A DNA stretch of 64,000 nt from RGIG5057 sp964371585. GTDB lineage: Bacteria; Bacillota; Clostridia; TANB77; CAG-465. Positions 9,544 through 17,878 of this stretch are shown here, one piece after another (positions within the stretch are counted from its first letter, which is position 1; the number at the start of each line of letters is the position of its first letter). The position numbers were made by a program, and so were the translations under genes. Location: NCBI GenBank assembly GCA_964371585.1, contig CAYJMD010000005.1, positions 1 to 64,000 of the forward strand, given 5' to 3'. Below the pieces are notes generated by a model. The model ran no database searches and was not told where the DNA came from. It worked only from the letters and a program-made list of their open reading frames with translations.

Positions 9544-9726
9544 ATGGCATCAGGAGCAAATAAACAATATCAAGATAAATTAAACAGATTTAAAATGGAA
9601 GCTGCTAGTGAAGTTGGTGTTAACCTAAAAGAAGGTTATAACGGTGATTTAACTTCTAAACAAGCTGGTTCAGTTGGTGGTCAAATGGTTAAAAAAATGA
9701 TCGAAAAAGCTGCTAGTCAAATGTAA
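9544..9726 (+). CDS. Alpha/beta-type small acid-soluble spore protein
   Basis: 60 residues. The C-terminal half carries the family signature (GYNGDLTSKQAGSVGGQMVKK). MEAASEVGV contains the Glu-x-Ala-Ser-Glu element cut by the germination protease GPR. These proteins coat and protect spore DNA and feed amino acids to germination. A strong TTAGGAGGTGAATATATA site precedes the ATG. The gene is monocistronic, ends in a strong terminator, and is direct evidence that the organism makes endospores. Confidence 0.96.
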   Translation: MASGANKQYQDKLNRFKMEAASEVGVNLKEGYNGDLTSKQAGSVGGQMVKKMIEKAASQM

Positions 9727-9739
9727 TCTAAGCAATTAG

Positions 9740-9783
9740 AAAAAACAAGAGTACATAATTAATCTATGTACTCTTGTCTTTTA
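9740..9783 (+). terminator. Bidirectional terminator between SASP and hpf
   Basis: A perfect 13-bp stem (ACAAGAGTACATA at 9745-9757, TATGTACTCTTGT at 9765-9777) has a 7-nt loop, with a T-rich tract on one side and an A-run on the other. It can serve both converging genes. Confidence 0.9.
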
Positions 9784-10080
9784 TTAATCTCTTCTATGTT
9801 TTTCCATTATTGTTTTAGTTTTTCTTATTTGACCTTCTATTTTTCTGATACATTCTTCGATTCCTTCATATAAATCTTTAGAATCTTCTTCAGCCATATA
9901 AGTTTTACCTTTAAATTCAACTCTTATATCTACGTGTTGAATTTCTTTGTTAACAGAAAAAGTTACATGACAAATTGTGTCCTCATCAAAAAACTTAGCT
10001 AATCTTTCAACTTTCTTTTCAGTATACTCTCTTATACCTTCTGTAACCTCAATATGTAGTCCTGTTAAATCTAATTGCAT
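9784..10080 (-). CDS. hpf: Ribosome hibernation promoting factor, short form
   Basis: 98 residues from the ATG at 10078-10080. The frame can be extended to a TTG at 10089, but that TTG directly abuts the GGAG site, while the ATG sits 8 nt from AAGGAG and is preferred. The sequence is the HPF/RaiA N-terminal domain (DLTGLHIEVTEGIREYTEKK, HVDIRVEFKG). It lacks the C-terminal dimerisation domain of the long Firmicutes form, so the protein is of the short type. It binds the 30S subunit and inactivates ribosomes in slow growth. It has its own promoter. Confidence 0.9.
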   Translation of the reverse strand: MQLDLTGLHIEVTEGIREYTEKKVERLAKFFDEDTICHVTFSVNKEIQHVDIRVEFKGKTYMAEEDSKDLYEGIEECIRKIEGQIRKTKTIMEKHRRD

Positions 10081-10106
10081 ATCAATCAACTCCTTCTAAC
10101 TTGGAT

Positions 10107-10135
10107 TATACTATATTTTAATTTATTTTTCAAGA
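10107..10135 (-). promoter_or_regulatory. Sigma-A promoter for hpf
   Basis: TTGAAA (10130-10135), a 17-nt spacer and TATAAT (10107-10112) on the minus strand, ending about 25 nt before the hpf start. Confidence 0.75.
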
Positions 10136-10175
10136 ACTATTTAAATAATATATAATTTTTAATTATTTTTAGCAC

Positions 10176-13100
10176 TTACATTTCAAACAGACTTACTTGT
10201 GAAGATGCAGGCATTCCTTCTAAACATCCATTTTTCTGTAGTACTTCTAAAGAGACTTTACCTATTTTGCTTCTAAGCTGAAGTTCTTCTATCGTTTCAA
10301 ACTTACCATTTTCTCTTGCTTCTACTAACTTTTTGCTATCAACATCACCAAATCCTGTCATTGAAGAAAGTGGTGGTCTTAATCCATCTTCTTCAACTAT
10401 AAATTTAGAAGCATCTGATTTGTACAAATCAACTGGTAAAAAATTAATTCCTCTTTCATACATTTCAAGTACAATTTCTAAAATAGGATACATATTCTTA
10501 TCTTTAGGTGCAGCACTATTTCCTTGTGCATCTATTTCAGCCATCTTTTTAAGTACATTTTCTTTACCATATAACATTGATTCACTTTCAAATTCATCGG
10601 CTCTTATTGAGTAAAAAGCCGCATAATATGCTTTTGGCATATGTACTTTAAACCATGCTATTCTAAAGGCCATAGTTACATATGCAGCAGCATGAGCTTT
10701 AGGGAACATATATTTGATTTTTTTACATGAATCAATATACCACTCTGGAACATTATACTCTCTCATCATAGCTTCTTGATCTGGTTTTAATCCTTTACCT
10801 TTACGTACTGGTTCCATTATTTTAAAAGCAGCATTTGGAGGAAGCCCTTGTTTTATTAAATATATCATAATATCATCACGTGTACATATAGCTTCATTTA
10901 ATGTTACTATACCGTCATTAATTAATGTTTGCGCATTATTAAGCCATACATCTGTGCCATGTGATAGTCCTGATATTCTAATTAACTCTTCAAAAGTTGT
11001 AGGTCTTGTATCCATAAGCATTCCTCTAACAAACTTAGTACCAAACTCTGGAACACCATATGTTCCAACTTCAGATTTTATTTGTTTACTTGTAACTCCA
11101 AGTGCATCTGTAGAACTAAATATAGACATAGTTTTTTTATCATCTAAAGGTATTTGTGTAGGATCTACTCCTGTAATATCCTGTAGCATCCTTATTACTG
11201 TTGGATCATCATGACCTAATATATCTAGTTTAAGTAAGTTTCTATCTATAGAGTGATAATCAAAATGTGTAGTTATGATTTTAGAAAATGGATCATCTGC
11301 TGGATGTTGAACTGGACAAAATTCATATATTTCTCTTCCTTTAGGCACAACTATTATTCCTCCTGGATGTTGTCCAGATGTTCTTTTAATACCTGTACAT
11401 CCTTTAGAAATGGTATTAATGTGTGCTGTTCTCATAGGCTGATTTCTTTCTTCTAAATACTTCATTACAAAACCATATGCTGTTTTATCTGCCACCGTAC
11501 CAATAGTTCCTGCTTTATATGTAGTACCAGTACCAAATATAACTTCCGTATATTTATGAGCTGTAGCTTGATATTCTCCAGAAAAGTTTAAATCTATATC
11601 TGGTTCTTTATCACCATTAAATCCAAGGAATGTTTCAAACGGTATATCCATACCATCTTTAATGTATTTAGCTCCACATTTAGGACATTCTTTATCTGGA
11701 AGATCAACACCATTTTTAACTCCATAGTCTGTAAAATCAGAATGTTTACAGTCTGGACATCTATAATGAGCTTCTAAAGAATTAACTTCTGTAATACCTG
11801 TTAAATATGCAACAAAAGAAGAACCTACAGAACCTCTAGAACCAACTAAATATCCATCTTCATTTGATTTCCAAACAAGTTTTTGAGCAATTATATACAT
11901 AACTGAAAATCCATTTTTAATAATAGAGTCTAGTTCTTTATCCATTCTTTTTTTAACAATTTCAGGATAATTCTCACCATATAATTCTATAGCTTTTTGC
12001 TCTGCTATATCTCTTATTTCCTGTTCACAACCTTCAATATGTGGTGGGCATTTTTCATCAGAAATAGGAGTTATAGGGGAGCACATATCTGCAACTAGAT
12101 TAGTATTTGTAACAACAACTTCATATGCTTTCTCCTCAGTTAAATAATCAAACTCTTTAAGCATTTCATCAGTTGTTCTAAAGTATAATGGTGCTTGCAT
12201 ATCTGCATCGTCATAACCTTGTCCAGCTTGAATTATTCTTCTATATATTTCATCTTCCGGCTCTATAAAGTGTGTATCACATGTTGCTACTACTGGTTTA
12301 TTTAATTTTTCACCTAAATTAACTATATCAATATTTATCTGCTTTAATTCATCTTCAGTTAATTTAATATTTTCTTTTGTTCTATCTTTATTTTTTCTAC
12401 CAACTCTTGTATAATATTCATTATTTCCAAGTGGTTGTATTTCTAAATAATCATAATAATTTGCTATAGTTTCAATTTGTTTTTCATCTTGTTTTTCTAC
12501 AATAGCTTGGAATAACTCTCCAGCTTCACAAGCTGATCCTATTATAAGACCTTCTTTATATCTATTTAGCATAGAACGAGTTATACGAGGTTTTTTCTTA
12601 AAATAATGTACATGTGAAAAAGATACTAACTTATATAGATTTTTAAGTCCAATATAGTCTTTAGCAAATATAATCACATGGTATAAAGGTAGATTACGTA
12701 TATCATCTTCTATGTTGGAATACAAAAAACCATCAGTATTTATTCCTTTTTCTTTAGCATGTTTAAGCATAATATTCATAACTTCAACTGTAGCTCTTGT
12801 ATCATTAATAGCTCTATGAGCTCCTTCTAAACTTACACCTAAACTTTCTGCTATAGTACCAAGTTTATGATTTTCTAAGTGATTATATATTTCTCTTGAA
12901 ATCATAAGTGTATCCATAACAATAGGTTTAAATCTATCCTCTAGTTTTTCAACTTGTACATTTTCCTTTATAAAGGAAATATCAAATTTAGCATTATGTG
13001 CAACAAGTATACTTCCTTCTATGAAATCTAAAAACTTAGGTAAAACTTCCGATATTTTAGGCGCATCTTTTACCATATCATCAGTAATATGAGTTATATC

Positions 13101-14642
13101 TTGTACTTGCTTAGGTATAGCTTTTTCAGGATTTACAAAAGTTGCAAATTCATCTATTATTATTCCATCTTTAACTTTGCAACAAGCTATTTCAGTTATT
13201 TTATCATACTTAGAGCTAAACCCTGTTGTTTCAATATCAAATACACAGTATGTATTTGGAACTTTAAAGTTTGGCTCTACATCTTGAACTAAATATCCTT
13301 CTACTCCATAAAGTACTTTAATAGGGGCATTATTTACAACATCTTGTGTTTTAGGCCATTTACCATTTTCATCTGGCTTAGTATAATTATCAGTTATAAC
13401 ATGATGAGCTTCAGGAAAAGCTTGTACAACTCCATGATCTGTAATCGCAACTGCTTTATGTCCCCAATTGATAGCTTGTTTTATTATGCTTTTTGCACTT
13501 GAAACAGCATCCATTGAGCTCATTTGTGTATGCATATGCAGTTCAACTCTTTTAACCTCTGCATTATCTTTTCTTCCAGAAGGTTTTTTAGCTTCATTTA
13601 TACTTGTAGCCATCATAGTAAGTTCATTTGCGTAAGTATCAAATTGTGGTGTTCCCTCTACTTTGATATATCCACCAGCTTTTAATTTCTTTCCTATTTT
13701 TCCTATATCATCTTCTGTTAAAAACATTTTACAAGTTATTGTACTAGTCTTATCTGCAACATCAAATGAATAAATATATTTACCTGATTTTAATTTTCTA
13801 GGTTCAGAAGTAATGATACTTCCTTCAATTATAGTTTTATCATAATCTTCTGATAACTTTACTATTTTATCAGTAAGTTCATCTTTAATATCTCTACCAA
13901 TTATCACGTGCTCTGGTGCATTTTCTTCAAAAATTGGTTTAGGAGTTCTTTTTTGATATGGAATTTTATTACTGTATGAATTATTAGGAGTTGAATTTAC
14001 ATTGTCAAATGATTCGCTCGTATTTGAAGGATTTACGTTAAGGATAACTTTAGATTCATTATTAGTAACTATATTATTTTCAGGTATAATATTAAAATTA
14101 TTTTGTTTATAGTTTGGATTTAAATCTCTTATATCTATAGTTTTAATATGTTCTTTATTTTCTATTTTTTCTGTTTTTACTAGATCATTAAATTTTATTT
14201 TTATCTTTATGCCATATCTAATATACATACATTTTTCAATTAAAACATCTATATTTTTAAGCTTTAAAAATTCAGAATATGGTAGTTTTAAATTTATAAT
14301 TACATTATTATCTGCAATTTCAGTAGTAACGTCATTTAGTATAGCTGAAGTATATACAGCAGTTTTAGAAATTTCCAGTAGTATATTTTTAATCATATTT
14401 TCTTTTAATTCTTCAATTTCTCCTGTATATTTATAGTCAATTTTAAGACTTTGTAATTCATAAGCTGTTTTAGCTAATTTTTCAAACTCACTAAGCTCAG
14501 TTAAAGTGATGTTTTTTTGACTTGTTAAATGAACGATTGCTGAATTAAGTTTTTTAGAAAATTTTAATTCTTTAATCGTTGCATCTGCTATGTTATTATC
14601 TATTCTAATGTTTTTAAATACATCTTTAACTACCTTATTCAT
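10176..14642 (-). CDS. polC: DNA polymerase III alpha subunit, PolC type
   Basis: 1488 residues, the usual PolC length. In order: N-terminal domain, OB-fold, PHP domain (ELHMHTQMSSMDAVS near residue 366) interrupted by a DEDD 3'-5' exonuclease (FDIETTGF near 464, HNAKFDISF), then the polymerase. The polymerase has a four-cysteine zinc site (CPDC...CPKC near 962-985) and the catalytic PDIDLNFSGE near 1014. This is the main replicative polymerase of low-GC Firmicutes, with its own proofreading. It is read in the same direction as frr-cdsA-rseP, a conserved neighbourhood, but a terminator-like hairpin lies just upstream. Start supported by AAGAAGGGATAGAA before the ATG. Confidence 0.97.
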   Translation of the reverse strand: MNKVVKDVFKNIRIDNNIADATIKELKFSKKLNSAIVHLTSQKNITLTELSEFEKLAKTAYELQSLKIDYKYTGEIEELKENMIKNILLEISKTAVYTSAILNDVTTEIADNNVIINLKLPYSEFLKLKNIDVLIEKCMYIRYGIKIKIKFNDLVKTEKIENKEHIKTIDIRDLNPNYKQNNFNIIPENNIVTNNESKVILNVNPSNTSESFDNVNSTPNNSYSNKIPYQKRTPKPIFEENAPEHVIIGRDIKDELTDKIVKLSEDYDKTIIEGSIITSEPRKLKSGKYIYSFDVADKTSTITCKMFLTEDDIGKIGKKLKAGGYIKVEGTPQFDTYANELTMMATSINEAKKPSGRKDNAEVKRVELHMHTQMSSMDAVSSAKSIIKQAINWGHKAVAITDHGVVQAFPEAHHVITDNYTKPDENGKWPKTQDVVNNAPIKVLYGVEGYLVQDVEPNFKVPNTYCVFDIETTGFSSKYDKITEIACCKVKDGIIIDEFATFVNPEKAIPKQVQDITHITDDMVKDAPKISEVLPKFLDFIEGSILVAHNAKFDISFIKENVQVEKLEDRFKPIVMDTLMISREIYNHLENHKLGTIAESLGVSLEGAHRAINDTRATVEVMNIMLKHAKEKGINTDGFLYSNIEDDIRNLPLYHVIIFAKDYIGLKNLYKLVSFSHVHYFKKKPRITRSMLNRYKEGLIIGSACEAGELFQAIVEKQDEKQIETIANYYDYLEIQPLGNNEYYTRVGRKNKDRTKENIKLTEDELKQINIDIVNLGEKLNKPVVATCDTHFIEPEDEIYRRIIQAGQGYDDADMQAPLYFRTTDEMLKEFDYLTEEKAYEVVVTNTNLVADMCSPITPISDEKCPPHIEGCEQEIRDIAEQKAIELYGENYPEIVKKRMDKELDSIIKNGFSVMYIIAQKLVWKSNEDGYLVGSRGSVGSSFVAYLTGITEVNSLEAHYRCPDCKHSDFTDYGVKNGVDLPDKECPKCGAKYIKDGMDIPFETFLGFNGDKEPDIDLNFSGEYQATAHKYTEVIFGTGTTYKAGTIGTVADKTAYGFVMKYLEERNQPMRTAHINTISKGCTGIKRTSGQHPGGIIVVPKGREIYEFCPVQHPADDPFSKIITTHFDYHSIDRNLLKLDILGHDDPTVIRMLQDITGVDPTQIPLDDKKTMSIFSSTDALGVTSKQIKSEVGTYGVPEFGTKFVRGMLMDTRPTTFEELIRISGLSHGTDVWLNNAQTLINDGIVTLNEAICTRDDIMIYLIKQGLPPNAAFKIMEPVRKGKGLKPDQEAMMREYNVPEWYIDSCKKIKYMFPKAHAAAYVTMAFRIAWFKVHMPKAYYAAFYSIRADEFESESMLYGKENVLKKMAEIDAQGNSAAPKDKNMYPILEIVLEMYERGINFLPVDLYKSDASKFIVEEDGLRPPLSSMTGFGDVDSKKLVEARENGKFETIEELQLRSKIGKVSLEVLQKNGCLEGMPASSQVSLFEM

Positions 14643-14660
14643 TTCTATCCCTTCTTTAAT

Positions 14661-14700
14661 AAAATATAGGTAAAATAAATATAAATTTACTTTACCTATA
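14661..14700 (-). terminator. Terminator or attenuator between rseP and polC
   Basis: On the minus strand TATAGGTAAA pairs with TTTACCTATA, followed by TTTTATT. It could end the frr-cdsA-rseP transcript or limit read-through into polC. Confidence 0.65.
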
Positions 14701-14704
14701 CTAT

Positions 14705-15953
14705 TTATATTAATCTTATAATATCTTTATATATTACTATTACAGTTAGAAGCATTAAGCCTCCAAATCCTATATATGTAAGAATTATTTCTATTTTTTC
14801 TGGTAATTTTCTTCTAATTACACTTTCTATAAGTACAACTACTATTTTACCACCATCTAGAGGTAATATCGGAAGTAAATTTGCTGCACCTATTGCTAAA
14901 CTTATAATAGCAAGCATATTTAAATATTCAAATATACCTTCTGTTTTAGAAACTACATTACCAATACCTACAATACTTGAAACATTATCAATAGACACTT
15001 TTCCTCTAAATATATCTATATATGAATTAATAACTGCTTCTATAGAATTCAAAGTTTTAACTATAGCAAATTCAAATGTTGTATTTTCTATAGCCGTAGT
15101 TTCAATTCCTAAATCAAATACTCTAGTAGCTGTTGGTGTTACAAGTATATTAAGCACTTCTCCATCTCTTTCAACTTCAAAATTTACTTCTTTGTTTGCA
15201 TTTATTGAAACTATTTCAATTATTTCTGTTGAAGATGTAACAGGTGTTCCATCTATTGATTTAATTGTATCTCTTTCCTTAATTCCAGCTTTATCTGCAC
15301 TTAGTCCAGGAAATACTGAATCTATTATAGTAGTTCCTTTATCATTTTCCATTACAAAAACTATACCAACTTGGCCTATTTCTTTAATTGCATCTGTAAG
15401 TGTTACTGTATGATAAGTATTATCTCTTTCATATTCTATAACAATCTCGTTACTTTCAGCATATTTAACATCATAAAGTTCAGCTGCAAGTTTTATATCT
15501 TCACCATTAATTTTCACAATAGTATCATTTGCTACAAGTCCTGCATCTATTAGTACTGAATCATCACTAAATGTTGTAATTTGTGATGTAGCAGTTGGAT
15601 ATGAGAAAGATATAGAAATCAGTATTATAGCTGCAAGAATAAAATTAAACATTGCTCCCATAACTAAAACTAATATCTTTATTAATGGATGTTTTTTTGA
15701 ATATGAATTCTCAGCATCTGAAGCTTCTCCTTCACCTTCAATAGAAACATAACCACCAAGTGGTAACCATCTAAGTGAATACTTTGTCCCTTTATATTCT
15801 TTTTGGATTATTTTTTTTCCAAATCCAATAGAAAATTCTTTAACTCCGTATTTTAAATATTTTTGCAGTTATGAAATGTCCAAATTCATGTATAGTAGCA
15901 ACTACACCTAGAATTATTATAAGTTTAATGACTGCTAAAATAAAATCTATCAT
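14705..15953 (-). CDS. rseP: RIP site-2 zinc metalloprotease RseP, interrupted by a frameshift
   Basis: The first frame starts at the ATG at 15951-15953 (AGAGGATTGATTA upstream), encodes MIDFILAVIK... with the zinc motif HEFGH at residues 22-26, and stops at 15840. The second frame continues without overlap loss: YGVKEFSIGFGKK, RWLPLGGYVS, two PDZ-like regions (DKAGIKERDTIKSIDG) and the LPLDGGKI motif, then C-terminal helices to 14705. The frames join if one A is removed from a run of five near 15866, giving TAKYLKYGVKEFSIG, which fits the family. The intact enzyme cleaves membrane proteins such as anti-sigma factors and signal-peptide remnants. Either this is a base-call error in a homopolymer or the gene is inactivated. 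The second frame alone (14705-15661 from an internal ATG) lacks the HExxH site. Confidence 0.85.
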
Positions 15954-15977
15954 TAATCAATCCTCTTTCTATTAATT

Positions 15978-16790
15978 TTAATTGTATAATAATAAGAATG
16001 TATATATTATTGGTGCAACAAATAAAATACTATCAAATCTATCAAGTATTCCTCCGTGACCTGGAATTAACATACTAAAGTCTTTAACACCAGTAAATCT
16101 TTTTACTGATGAAGCTGCTAGATCACCAAATTGACCAGCAATAGCAGCAATAATTCCAGCAAGAATCATATACACTATATTATATCCCAAATTAAAATAT
16201 GTATTACCAATTATAGTAATAATTATAAAACAAACTACTACTCCAATTATTCCAGCAATTGAACCTTCAACTGTTTTTTTAGGACTTATTTTTGGACATA
16301 GTTTTCTTTTTCCAAATTTAGTTCCTATTAAAAACGCAAATGAATCACTTGCAAAAGCTGCTGAAAGTACATATAGTACTACTAATCTTCCGTTTGGAAA
16401 TTGTAATATTTCATTTAAGAAACATAACATTCCTGGAATATATACTATCGATGCTAGAGTTATACATATATCAATAATATTTCTTTTTAAATTCTGTAAA
16501 ATTACAGTTATATAAGTAAGAATTACAACCAGTGGTGGTAATATGAGAAATAATGTGTTTTGTAATTCATTTTTTGTAATACTAGAAATAATAAATATTA
16601 TAACCGTTATAAAATACGATATCCAAGTAATTGGTTCATATCCTTTTGATTTAAAAGCTTTATTAAATTCATATATACAACCTAGTGAAATAAGAGCTAC
16701 TGCAATACTATCTACAATAAAGTTATTAATAAATCCAATTAAAACTATTATAGCTACAATAACTAAACTTGAAACATTTCTCTTATTCAA
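15978..16790 (-). CDS. cdsA: Phosphatidate cytidylyltransferase
   Basis: 270 residues with about eight membrane segments. The C-terminus carries the CDP-DAG synthase signature (SSVKRFTGVKDFSMLIPGHG, then GILDRFDS). It makes CDP-diacylglycerol from phosphatidate and CTP for phospholipid synthesis in the membrane. It follows frr by only 10 nt and precedes rseP by 25 nt, so the three are one operon. The uppS gene that often lies between frr and cdsA, and the dxr gene often found between cdsA and rseP, are not here. Confidence 0.95.
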   Translation of the reverse strand: MNKRNVSSLVIVAIIVLIGFINNFIVDSIAVALISLGCIYEFNKAFKSKGYEPITWISYFITVIIFIISSITKNELQNTLFLILPPLVVILTYITVILQNLKRNIIDICITLASIVYIPGMLCFLNEILQFPNGRLVVLYVLSAAFASDSFAFLIGTKFGKRKLCPKISPKKTVEGSIAGIIGVVVCFIIITIIGNTYFNLGYNIVYMILAGIIAAIAGQFGDLAASSVKRFTGVKDFSMLIPGHGGILDRFDSILFVAPIIYTFLLLYN

Positions 16791-16800
16791 TTATATCAAC

Positions 16801-17349
16801 CTACACTTCCATTATTTCTTTTTCTTTTCCTTGTATATTTTCATCTACCATTTGAACATATTTATCAGTTATTTTTTGTATTTTTTCTTCTGCTACTTTT
16901 AATTCATCTTCAGTCATTTCATTGTTTTTTTGCATAGTTTTAGCAGTGTCAATAGAATCTCTTCTTGCATTTCTTATTGCAACTTTTGAATCTTCTCCTA
17001 TTGATTTACATTCTTTAACTAATTCTTTTCTTCTTTGTTCGTTTAATTCTGGAAATATAAGTCTAATGCTATTCCCATCATTTACAGGGTTAATTCCTAG
17101 TTCAGCTAAATTTATAGCTTTTTCTATACTAGAAAGTGTTGATCTATCCCAAGGTGTTATTTGTATTTGTCTTGACTCAGGAACTGCTACTGCAGCTATT
17201 TGATTTATAGGAGTTGCTGCTCCATAATATTCAACATTCACTTTATTTAATATAGCTGGATTTGCTCTACCTGCTCTAATGTTAGCAAGCTCCTCCATTA
17301 AGTGATTAATTATTTTATCCATTTTTTCTTCTACGATATTGTAATCCAT
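16801..17349 (-). CDS. frr: Ribosome recycling factor
   Basis: 182 residues, close to the family length. Typical segments are visible: ELANIRAGRANPAIL, VEYYGAATPINQIA, IQITPWDRS, and the C-terminal helix region. With EF-G it splits the post-termination ribosome. It is the first gene of frr-cdsA-rseP with a promoter directly upstream and a TTGGAGGGAAATTAATA site before the ATG. It is separated by 17 kb from tsf and rpsB, with which it often clusters in Firmicutes; pyrH is not present in the window. Confidence 0.96.
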   Translation of the reverse strand: MDYNIVEEKMDKIINHLMEELANIRAGRANPAILNKVNVEYYGAATPINQIAAVAVPESRQIQITPWDRSTLSSIEKAINLAELGINPVNDGNSIRLIFPELNEQRRKELVKECKSIGEDSKVAIRNARRDSIDTAKTMQKNNEMTEDELKVAEEKIQKITDKYVQMVDENIQGKEKEIMEV

Positions 17350-17378
17350 TATTAATTTCCCTCCAATTTAATAACTAT

Positions 17379-17407
17379 ATTATACATTCAAAAACATAAA
17401 AAATCAA
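17379..17407 (-). promoter_or_regulatory. Sigma-A promoter for frr-cdsA-rseP
   Basis: TTGATT (17402-17407), a 17-nt spacer and TATAAT (17379-17384) on the minus strand, 30 nt upstream of the frr start. Confidence 0.8.
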
Positions 17408-17517
17408 GATATTAATATAAATTAAACAAATTCTAGCAATATAACTTAATTATATTAAAAGTATGAAAAAGATAAAACTATTTTTTTCATAATTTAAAAA
17501 AATTTAACAAATAACTA

Positions 17518-17545
17518 TTGACTTTTAAAAATTTAATGTTATAAT
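17518..17545 (+). promoter_or_regulatory. Promoter of tRNA-Leu
   Basis: TTGACT (17518-17523), a 16-nt spacer and TATAAT (17540-17545), about 28 nt before the tRNA 5' end. Confidence 0.8.
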
Positions 17546-17573
17546 AATAATGTTCACAAAACAGTGACGCTTC

Positions 17574-17662
17574 GGGAGTGTGGCGGAACTGGCAGACGCA
17601 CAGGACTTAAAATCCTGCGAGCCTTAAAACTCGTACCGGTTCGATTCCGGTCACTCCCACCA
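17574..17662 (+). tRNA. tRNA-Leu (anticodon TAA)
   Basis: The acceptor stem GGGAGTG pairs with CACTCCC, with encoded ACCA at 17659-17662. The anticodon loop CTTAAAA gives anticodon TAA. A long variable arm (class II tRNA) and a GGTTCGATTCC T-arm are present. It reads UUA codons, which are abundant in this AT-rich genome. The gene has its own promoter and terminator. Confidence 0.97.
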
Positions 17663-17672
17663 ATAACATAGA

Positions 17673-17704
17673 AATATCATTCAGAAATGAATGGTATTTT
17701 TTTT
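17673..17704 (+). terminator. Terminator of tRNA-Leu
   Basis: AATATCATTC pairs with GAATGGTATT (one wobble) and is followed by TTTTTT. It starts about 10 nt after the CCA end. Confidence 0.85.
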
Positions 17705-17752
17705 GCATATAAATAGTTAGATTTACGAATCTTAGATATAATAAATATACAC

Positions 17753-17781
17753 TTGTAACATTATGTCAAGTATGATATAAT
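17753..17781 (+). promoter_or_regulatory. Promoter of the 451-residue unknown gene
   Basis: TTGTAA (17753-17758), a 17-nt spacer and TATAAT (17776-17781), about 97 nt before the start codon, which leaves room for a structured leader. Confidence 0.7.
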
Positions 17782-17816
17782 ATATTCCAGGATTTATAGA
17801 TATATAACCTACCAAT

Positions 17817-17845
17817 AATTTGGAGGGTATAAAGTCTTCCAAATT
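17817..17845 (+). promoter_or_regulatory. 5'-leader hairpin
   Basis: AATTTGGAGG (17817-17826) pairs with CTTCCAAATT (17836-17845) through 10 bp with one wobble and a 9-nt loop. It sits between the promoter and the ribosome binding site and has no T-run. It may affect mRNA stability or translation. Confidence 0.45.
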
Positions 17846-17878
17846 ACATTAACAATAAATTAATTAGGAGGACAAAAC

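Noticed and set aside
15371..15553. Plus-strand open frame within rseP
   Set aside because: No ribosome site; antisense shadow of the protease gene.
17574..17662. Attachment site at tRNA-Leu
   Set aside because: I could not find a second copy of the tRNA 3' end downstream, and no integrase is nearby.
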